Positions 42,313 to 47,913 of a stretch of 47,913 nt of DNA are shown piece by piece. How positions within the stretch are numbered: the stretch's first letter is position 1; every line of letters starts with the position of its first letter. Source of the stretch: Halieaceae bacterium (GTDB taxonomy: Bacteria; Pseudomonadota; Gammaproteobacteria; Pseudomonadales; Halieaceae); the NCBI GenBank assembly GCA_028277365.1, contig JANQGK010000129.1:1-47913 (forward strand), given 5' to 3'. Under the pieces are notes generated by a model that saw only the letters and a program-made list of their open reading frames with translations, was not told where the DNA came from and did not search any database. A program made the translations under genes and the position numbers.

Positions 42313-42549
42313 CTAGTTACAGCCACAGCCGCCGCCTCCGGACCCCAACGCACCTCTGGCACCCTCTCGGGACTCAAAGACATGGTGCAGGTAGGCGCTC
42401 GCCACCGGGTCGCGATCAAAGCGCATGATCGGGTCCGCCAGCAGGGAGCGTTCGTAAGGCTTCACCCAGGGCTCCGGCTGCAGACTGGAGCAGCCGGCCA
42501 GCCACAGGGAGGCGGCGGCCAGGGTGAAGCGCATCAGTAGGCGAGTCAT
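42313..42549 (-). CDS. DUF4266 lipoprotein with Gly-Cys C-terminal tail
   Basis: A 78-residue protein: signal peptide and lipobox LAGC (Cys20), then VKPYERSLLADPIMRFDRDPV, the conserved DUF4266 core, and the end SGGGGCGCN. The tail with Gly-rich CGC at the extreme C-terminus is typical of the family and could bind metal or undergo thiol chemistry or modification. It is a small outer-membrane lipoprotein, probably a partner of the DUF3570 barrel and of TlpA. It begins four bases after the tlpA-like stop. Confidence 0.88.
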   Translation of the reverse strand: MTRLLMRFTLAAASLWLAGCSSLQPEPWVKPYERSLLADPIMRFDRDPVASAYLHHVFESREGARGALGSGGGGCGCN

Positions 42550-42553
42550 GGTC

Positions 42554-43039
42554 TTACTCCCGGATCAGGGCGCGAACCTGTTTTTCGTACAGGTCCTCGT
42601 AGCCTGGCTTGTAGCCGCGGTGCATGAAGCGGATTTCGCCGCTGCGATCCACCAGCACAGTGGCGGGCATGGCGTCCACGTCGTACTCCTCGCTGACCTC
42701 GTTCTGGTCATCGAACAGGATCGGGAAGGTGACGGGAATCTCCCGCAGCACCTTGTCGGCCAGTTCACGTTCCTGCTCGACATTGACGCCGAACACGGTG
42801 AAACCCATGGGCTGGTACTTCTGGTGCAGCTCGTCCAGCAACGGGAACTCCTGCCGGCAGGGGCCGCACCAGGACGCCCAGAAGTTGATCAGGACGACCT
42901 GGCCGCGGTACTCGCTCAGACGCACGTTGTTGCCGTCGGCGTCCTTGAGCGTGAAGTTGGCTGCGGGGCCGGACGCGGTCAGCGCATAAGCCATGGGCAT
43001 GGCCGCAGCCAGCAGCAGGCAGGCGATGATTTTTTTCAT
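42554..43039 (-). CDS. TlpA/ResA-like thioredoxin, exported
   Basis: A 161-residue protein with a signal peptide (cleavage near AYALTA). The active site is WASWCGPC (Cys58, Cys61), followed by the cis-Pro region DAMPATVLVD. TlpA-like proteins reduce disulfides in the periplasm for haem or copper protein maturation. Placement between two beta-barrel genes and the DUF4266 lipoprotein suggests that it keeps the Cys tail of DUF4266 or the CxxCH sites of the di-haem protein reduced. That is inference. Confidence 0.92.
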   Translation of the reverse strand: MKKIIACLLLAAAMPMAYALTASGPAANFTLKDADGNNVRLSEYRGQVVLINFWASWCGPCRQEFPLLDELHQKYQPMGFTVFGVNVEQERELADKVLREIPVTFPILFDDQNEVSEEYDVDAMPATVLVDRSGEIRFMHRGYKPGYEDLYEKQVRALIRE

Positions 43040-43082
43040 TGTGTTATCCCCCTATTTCCGTTCACTCGTTATCTGCTGATTT

Positions 43083-43715
43083 TTAGAAGAAGAAGGTCAG
43101 GCCGGTGGACCACTCGACGTTGTTGACGGTTTCGTCGGTGCCGAAGGCGTCGCGGTCGTAAATATGGTCGCGCACGTCGATGCGCCAGGCGAAGCTATCG
43201 TTCAGCAGGACCCGGTAGCCGACACCAATGGTGGCGGTAAACCAGTTGTCGCCGAGGAAGTCGGTGCTGCCGGCGCCGCCGATCAGGTACAGGTCGGATT
43301 TCAGCGCCACGTCATCCCACAGGAATATCTCGCCGGGCATGATGTTCCAGCCCACCGCCAGGTTGTAGTAGGTGTAGTCGCGCTCGGTGTCGTCAAACAG
43401 CGGCGCACCGCCGGACAGCTCTTCATAGCTGGTGAGGTCGCCCTCGGACTGCGCGTAGCTGGCCTCGAAGAAAAAGTCCTCGGTGACATGCCAGGCGCCG
43501 CGTACGCCGTAGACCCACTCGCTGGAGAAGTCCTCAATCGACAGGATGCCTGCGAAGGCGCCGATCTCGAAGTCTTCGGAGTCGATGGCGGCGGGGGTGA
43601 TTTCGCGTCGTTCCACTTCCGGCAGGATGACCGGGTCCGCGTCCTGAGCGACAGTCGCCTGGGACGCACCGGCCAGCGCAGCCGCTAGTAGAACGCGCTG
43701 ATGCCAAGTTGCCAT
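43083..43715 (-). CDS. Outer-membrane beta-barrel domain protein
   Basis: A 210-residue protein with a signal peptide (cleavage near TVAQD). The mature part starts with a short acidic/polar linker, then alternating aromatic strands ([34 protein letters not shown] and so on), ending with WSTGLTFFF, a classic barrel C-terminus with terminal Phe. ATG at 43715 is preceded by GAGGAG and overlaps the previous gene by 31 bases. It resembles the second half of the barrel encoded by the next gene upstream, so the two are probably paralogues. Confidence 0.82.
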   Translation of the reverse strand: MATWHQRVLLAAALAGASQATVAQDADPVILPEVERREITPAAIDSEDFEIGAFAGILSIEDFSSEWVYGVRGAWHVTEDFFFEASYAQSEGDLTSYEELSGGAPLFDDTERDYTYYNLAVGWNIMPGEIFLWDDVALKSDLYLIGGAGSTDFLGDNWFTATIGVGYRVLLNDSFAWRIDVRDHIYDRDAFGTDETVNNVEWSTGLTFFF

Positions 43716-44434
43716 TCGTTGATCTCCTCGTCGTCGTCGCGGTCGGTCATGACCACGGTGTTTTTGTACTGGAAGCGCAGCATCAGCCGGCGCGTAAGGT
43801 AGACGCGTATTCCGGCACCTACGCTGGCTAAGTTGTCGGTGCGACCACTGGTCTCCACCAGGGTGGAGCGCGGACTGGTCTCGCGGATGCCGCCGCCGAT
43901 AGTGACGAACGGTGAGTAGCGCCACTGGGGAAACATCTGGTGTACCAGGTTCACGGTGCCCTGGCGGCCATCGGAAAAGTCGCCGAAGTTCTCGGTGTAG
44001 TGCGCCTCTACCGACAGGTTGCGGGTGAAGTGCCAGCCACCGTAAACGGTAACCGCGTCGGTGTCTTCGAAGTCGCCTGCCATCAGGCCCGCTTCCCAAC
44101 GCCGCTGATAGAAGCTCTCCAAGTCCGGCGCCCTGAAGGCCAGCGGGTCGCCGGCGGCGTCCACCGTGCGGCCGATATCGTTGATATGGGCCCAACCCTC
44201 GATGCCGCGATAGTTACGCAGCTTGATCCAGTCGGTCTTGCGCTTGAGCAGGGTGATCAGCTCGCCGCGCTCGGCGACGTAAAACACCGGGTAGCCGCGG
44301 CCGGGGGCGGTACGCATTTCCACAAAGGCCTCTACCACCGTGCTCTGCAGGTATTCCTGGTCTGCCAGCGTGGGGCTGACAGAGAGCATTGCGACCAGCG
44401 TTGTTGTAAAGAGAGGGGTGAGAAGGAGGCGCAT
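43685..44434 (-). CDS. SH3-like domain plus outer-membrane beta-barrel protein
   Basis: A 249-residue exported protein (signal cleavage near TLADQE). Residues about 28-90 form a bacterial SH3-like domain: [29 protein letters not shown], then [19 protein letters not shown]. The remainder is a beta-barrel with alternate aromatic strands and ends with [10 protein letters not shown]3 domains of this kind bind peptidoglycan or partner proteins in the periplasm, so this could tie the barrel to the wall. It starts directly at the stop of the di-haem protein gene. Confidence 0.82.
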   Translation of the reverse strand: MRLLLTPLFTTTLVAMLSVSPTLADQEYLQSTVVEAFVEMRTAPGRGYPVFYVAERGELITLLKRKTDWIKLRNYRGIEGWAHINDIGRTVDAAGDPLAFRAPDLESFYQRRWEAGLMAGDFEDTDAVTVYGGWHFTRNLSVEAHYTENFGDFSDGRQGTVNLVHQMFPQWRYSPFVTIGGGIRETSPRSTLVETSGRTDNLASVGAGIRVYLTRRLMLRFQYKNTVVMTDRDDDEEINEWQLGISAFY

Positions 44435-47260
44435 CTAATCATCCACCAACCGCCCGTCGAAGGGGTTGTTGTAGTACTGGGCGCCGATATCCAGCCATTC
44501 GCTGATCAGCCGCAGCTCCGCCGGGCTCAGCGTGCCGCTGTGGTTCACGGTGTTCTGGGTGCGCGGCACCGGTACACCACCGTCCTCGACGCAGTTGTCG
44601 GGCAGGGCCGGTGCGGGCCCCAGGCCGCAGCTGCCGCCCTCGAAGCAGTTGAAAAAGCGGCCGCTGGAGTTGGCGCGGCCGGCGCTCATGGGCGAACCGA
44701 TGCCGATGGTCTGGGTGAAGGTCAGCACGTTGCCCTCGTCGTCGATCTCGGTACACAGGCGCTGGCGGTCGGCCACATTGCCGGCGTTGTCGATCCACTG
44801 TTCCTGATCGCCGGCCAGCAGTTCCCGGTAGGCCCGTAGCTGGTCTGGGTCGGCTTCCGAGGGCAGTGCCCCCAGGTCGAGCTGGCCCGGCGGCACCGCC
44901 ATGTTGTCCTGGCTGTTGTGGCAACCCAGGCAGTTACTGAAGAGATTCCCCTCACTGTCGGCCACTTCATCGCGAGTACGCTCCCAGATTGGCTGGATGT
45001 GGTCCTCGTAGTTGATGACGATGCGATCCGGGGCGTCCACATCGAGGTTGTTCACCACGATCGGATACTCTTCGGGCACGCCCTCCCAGTTGGGGTCGTA
45101 GTCGCGGTCTTCAATCGGGCTCTCCGGCGCCAGGGTGGGTGCGGTCCACTCGTCCAGGTAATTGGGTGCCAGGGCCGGCTCGCGGGCAGCGGCGGTTTCG
45201 TTGCCCAATGGGCGGTGGAAGTCCCAGGTCTCGGCCATGGACACCCCGGGCTCGGTAGCGAACAGGCGGTCCACATCCGTGTCCGGGAAGCCCAGACCAC
45301 CACCGGCCACATCTACTGCGCCTGGGTTGGCGCTGGCGGGCTGGGCATCCAGGCGGCCGTGGGGCAGGTCGCTGCCGCGGTCGTGGCAGCCGGCACAGTG
45401 CAATACTTCGCCGGCACCGACTTGCAGCCAGTAGTCGTGGCGGCCGCCGATGCGGCGGCCGTCGGCATCAAGGATGCTGAAGCTGAAGGCGCGGTTGGCG
45501 GGCACTGTTGCAACCACTGAGCCGTCGGGTTCCACCGGCACGTAGCCGATAATCTCCCGGAAGCCGTTGCCGCGGTTTACACCAAAGGCGAAGCGCGGCA
45601 CGTCGAACACGTCATCGTCGGGCAGCAGCACCGGCAGGAACAGACGCAGGAAGCGCGCCGGGCGCTGCATGAAGGCCTCGGTGGCGGGACGGCGGTGGGC
45701 GGCGATGCCGGCGGGGGAACTGTCCACCCCGTCGATGTCGTAGACGCTGTCGATGATGATCTGGCCCTGATTTTGCAGCGCCAGCTCGGCGTTGAAACTG
45801 TCGGGCAGCGGCACCAGGCTCGGGAAGTCGCGGCGCTCTGCAGCGATGATCTCGCTGATCCAGAAGCCCTCTTGCGCCAGCACTACCGGGCGCTGGGTAT
45901 CGGCCACCGTGTCGTAGACCCAGGCGCCGTACAGCGGCTCCGCCGGCAGATCATTCTCATCGCCGAGGGTGCAGGGGATCAGGCGGCCGCTATCTGCCGC
46001 CGGCGCATCGTCGTCCACCGGCGGCTCTTCTTCAGTCGGCACCTCAATCTGGCGGCATTCGCTCCAGGTCACCACCAACCGGTCGGTGCCGTCGCGCAGC
46101 GGGTACACGCTGCCGAACTGGCCGCCCCGGGACAGCAGTCCGTCGGTGCGCACCTCGGTGTCGGTCAGCGGTTCCTGGCCGCTGCCACCGGCGCCCGCTG
46201 CCTGCGGAATGGGCTGGTCGGCGGAGGCAAAATTTTCCGCGTCGATGATGGTAATGACGCCGCCCAGTGTTTCTGATGCAAAGGGCTTCAGGAGGCTGAT
46301 GATGCTGCCGTCGTCCAGTTCCCTGGGCTGCGAGTACTCCACCGCGCTGCCTTCGGTGCCGCTATTCTGTGAGTCGAGGCCGTACAGCGGCGACAGGCCT
46401 ATGCCGGAGGGGGCAATGGTGTACAGGCTGATATGGTTGCCCACCGTATTGTTCCAGCGGCTGAACAGGATTCTGCCGTCGGCCATAACCGTGGGATCCA
46501 GGTCGTGACTGCGGTTGAATGAGATCTGCACGAACTCAGCGTCGCGCTGCTGCGGGTCATAGATGTGCAGCAGGGCTGCCGGGTCGTCACCGTCTTCCGT
46601 GAGGGCCGAGAAAATCTGCGCGCGGTTTTCGTTGAGCTGGCGCGCCTGCTCCGCCACCTGCCGGGTGGAGGAGAACACGATGCGATCATCCGGCAGAAAA
46701 TGCGGGTCGATGTCCTGGCCGCCGCCGGCTTCGAATCCGTCGTTGCGCTTGAGCCGTGACGGAATCACATAGCTGGGCTCAAGGGTTTCCATATCGAGGA
46801 ACCACAGGTTCCAAGTGGTGTTCTCAAGGTTGGCATCGACCGGCTCCGGCACGATGCGCGCGGTGAACACCAGCAGCTTGCCATCGTAGGAGGCCTCGAC
46901 ACCCTTGATGTCGATGGCCAATTCCTCGATCGGCACATCCTCCTCCAATGCAGCGATCTCCAACATTGCGGGAGTGATATCGACTTCTTCAGCGCTGACC
47001 GCCGAGCGATCCTTAACCAACAGCCGAGCGCCGGGGTTGAACTCCAGCGGGTCGCGCAGGTCGGGGGGTGTGTCGGGAAGCGGGCGGCGGACGTAGGCAA
47101 CGGGGACTTCGAGTACGGTCGGGTCGACGCCCTGGTCATCCGTCGTCAGCGTGATGGAATCACCACCGCCGTCGGTGCAGGCCGCGGCCAGCACCGTGAG
47201 AGCGAAGGGAAGAATCAGGCGCTGCCTGCAACCCCACTGATGGCGTGAATCCTTGTCCAT
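44435..47260 (-). CDS. Di-haem HzsA-like lipoprotein
   Basis: A 941-residue lipoprotein (lipobox LAAAC, Cys28). The N-terminal half has beta-propeller (TolB/PD40-like) blades such as DPHFLPDDRIVFSSTRQ and DPTVMADGRILFSRWN. The C-terminal half has two c-type haem sites: CAGCH (residues 622-626) and CLGCH (777-781). Propeller followed by di-haem domain is the layout of the hydrazine synthase alpha subunit and its relatives in non-anammox bacteria, where the function is unknown. It should lie on the outer membrane, possibly facing the periplasm or the surface. It is the first gene of the minus-strand run through DUF3570. Confidence 0.85.
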   Translation of the reverse strand: MDKDSRHQWGCRQRLILPFALTVLAAACTDGGGDSITLTTDDQGVDPTVLEVPVAYVRRPLPDTPPDLRDPLEFNPGARLLVKDRSAVSAEEVDITPAMLEIAALEEDVPIEELAIDIKGVEASYDGKLLVFTARIVPEPVDANLENTTWNLWFLDMETLEPSYVIPSRLKRNDGFEAGGGQDIDPHFLPDDRIVFSSTRQVAEQARQLNENRAQIFSALTEDGDDPAALLHIYDPQQRDAEFVQISFNRSHDLDPTVMADGRILFSRWNNTVGNHISLYTIAPSGIGLSPLYGLDSQNSGTEGSAVEYSQPRELDDGSIISLLKPFASETLGGVITIIDAENFASADQPIPQAAGAGGSGQEPLTDTEVRTDGLLSRGGQFGSVYPLRDGTDRLVVTWSECRQIEVPTEEEPPVDDDAPAADSGRLIPCTLGDENDLPAEPLYGAWVYDTVADTQRPVVLAQEGFWISEIIAAERRDFPSLVPLPDSFNAELALQNQGQIIIDSVYDIDGVDSSPAGIAAHRRPATEAFMQRPARFLRLFLPVLLPDDDVFDVPRFAFGVNRGNGFREIIGYVPVEPDGSVVATVPANRAFSFSILDADGRRIGGRHDYWLQVGAGEVLHCAGCHDRGSDLPHGRLDAQPASANPGAVDVAGGGLGFPDTDVDRLFATEPGVSMAETWDFHRPLGNETAAAREPALAPNYLDEWTAPTLAPESPIEDRDYDPNWEGVPEEYPIVVNNLDVDAPDRIVINYEDHIQPIWERTRDEVADSEGNLFSNCLGCHNSQDNMAVPPGQLDLGALPSEADPDQLRAYRELLAGDQEQWIDNAGNVADRQRLCTEIDDEGNVLTFTQTIGIGSPMSAGRANSSGRFFNCFEGGSCGLGPAPALPDNCVEDGGVPVPRTQNTVNHSGTLSPAELRLISEWLDIGAQYYNNPFDGRLVDD

Positions 47261-47381
47261 GTTCGTTTCAAAAGCGAGAGCTCGCTGCCTTATTTTTGCC
47301 GCTGGGTGTCAGCAAATCGCCTGCAGTCTATAGCGCCGTTTCCGCGCGGCTCTAGCGCTTTTCGCCCTGTAAAAACGTTTC

Positions 47382-47397
47382 TGTGGCTACTGTCACA
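47382..47397. promoter_or_regulatory. CRP-like palindrome in the divergent promoter region
   Basis: TGTGG-CTACTG-TCACA matches the CRP consensus TGTGA-N6-TCACA at nine of ten positions. It lies 122 bases from the HzsA-like start and 94 bases from the divergent start at 47491, so it could serve either gene. An 8-bp inverted repeat GTTTCCGC/GCGGAAAC (47338-47345 and 47414-47421) surrounds it. Confidence 0.4.
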
Positions 47398-47490
47398 AAT
47401 ACATCTTTTGCGGGCGGAAACGTGAAAATTCCTCAACCATACTGCGCCGAAATCATGCACCGTGTTAACGATTCACCGTGGCAGGTTGTT

Positions 47491-47913
47491 ATGAAGAACC
47501 ACTTTATTTCAGGCGTTTTGTGCGCATCGCTGCTGGCGTCGTCGGCCTTGCCGGCGATTGCCGGTCCGCGTGAGCAAGCGCGTCGCATACACGATCGACT
47601 GACCGGTGTGCCGCCCTCAGACGCGATGCTCGATGCCATGAGCAACGCGATCAGCGGCGGTGGCGGGCTGGTCGAGGCTGCCTACTATGCGATGGACGGC
47701 GCTCCGGGTGTGGAAGCCACCGGCGACTTCTACACGGTGACCCTCAAGAACTGGTCCACGCCCTGGACCAACGAGGCAATGGATGTGTTCGCACCGCTCA
47801 ATGATTACAGCGCAACGGTCATCGGCATGGTGCGCGACGAAGCGGATTTTCGCGAAGTGCTGTCCGGCGATGTGATCTATACGGGCAGCGTACCCGGCGT
47901 CCCGGCCTACTCG
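47491..47913 (+). CDS. Hypothetical exported protein (3' end cut off)
   Basis: The frame is open from ATG at 47491 to the end of the window, giving 141 visible residues. A signal peptide (SLLASSALPAIAGP) is followed by REQARRIHDRLTGVPPSDAML, a motif like those of envelope proteins found beside cytochrome lipoproteins, then YTVTLKNWSTPWTNEAMDVFAPLNDYSATVIGMVRDEADF. No haem site is seen in the visible part. It is divergent from the HzsA-like gene and shares its promoter region, so it probably belongs to the same system. Function unknown. Confidence 0.75.
   Translation, partial: MKNHFISGVLCASLLASSALPAIAGPREQARRIHDRLTGVPPSDAMLDAMSNAISGGGGLVEAAYYAMDGAPGVEATGDFYTVTLKNWSTPWTNEAMDVFAPLNDYSATVIGMVRDEADFREVLSGDVIYTGSVPGVPAYS

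Noticed and set aside
44435-47260. Hydrazine synthase as the function of the HzsA-like protein
   Set aside because: No HzsB/C genes, no other anammox genes and only two haem sites occur; resemblance is limited to the propeller and di-haem layout, so no hydrazine function is claimed.

Overview
The window is a GC-rich, densely coded stretch of a gammaproteobacterial chromosome. No gene-free gap exceeds about 300 bases, and I saw no rRNA, tRNA, CRISPR array, transposase or phage gene. Conserved blocks typical of Gammaproteobacteria (yheS next to a TIGR02444 gene, rsd-dsbB-acpH, yrfG-hslR-hslO, gshA, pilU, a phaD-like regulator with phasins) sit among genes common in marine heterotrophs (luciferase-like monooxygenase, nitronate monooxygenase, APH-like kinase, DASS transporter). 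This mix fits the marine OM60/NOR5 (Halieaceae) type; that placement is inference from gene content and was not tested.

Layout. 1-2.5 kb: end of a MerA/lipoamide-dehydrogenase-like flavoprotein, an ArsM-like methyltransferase and a GIY-YIG protein. 2.5-13 kb: housekeeping genes, namely an EAL-CBS-GGDEF signalling protein, ABC-F factor YheS, an orphan ParA, an FKBP lipoprotein, Rsd, DsbB, AcpH, glutamate-cysteine ligase and an APH-like kinase. 13-20.3 kb: an LLM oxidoreductase, YgjV, PilU, a MoxR/VWA pair, nitronate monooxygenase and MoaA. 20.3-23.5 kb: a translationally coupled operon of a HheB-like halohydrin dehalogenase, an exported SMP-30-type protein and a DASS carboxylate transporter. 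23.5-25.4 kb: an AT-richer islet of unrecognised exported proteins and lipoproteins. 25.4-29.6 kb: an SDR, a peroxiredoxin, a methyltransferase, a PhaD-like regulator and two phasins carrying histone-H1-like tails at opposite ends. 29.8-34.1 kb: an RND efflux adaptor and pump. 34.1-36 kb: hslO-hslR-yrfG.

36.1-47.9 kb is the most unusual part. A large di-haem lipoprotein resembling the hydrazine synthase alpha subunit (HzsA) heads a tight minus-strand run: an SH3/beta-barrel protein, a second barrel, a TlpA thioredoxin, a DUF4266 lipoprotein ending in a Gly-Cys tail, and a DUF3570 barrel. A YkgJ-type Cys-cluster protein lies beyond it and an ApbE flavin transferase about 4 kb away. A divergent exported protein starts at 47491 and runs off the window; a CRP-like palindrome lies between. 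I read this as an envelope redox module of unknown substrate. Within the same area, an Lrp/AsnC regulator is divergent from a class-V PLP enzyme, with a perfect 9-bp inverted repeat between them.

Non-coding structure worth noting: a strong intrinsic terminator after one phasin gene, a 13-bp perfect hairpin after the peroxiredoxin gene, and a roughly 115-bp imperfect palindrome that contains the start codon of the DUF3570 gene.
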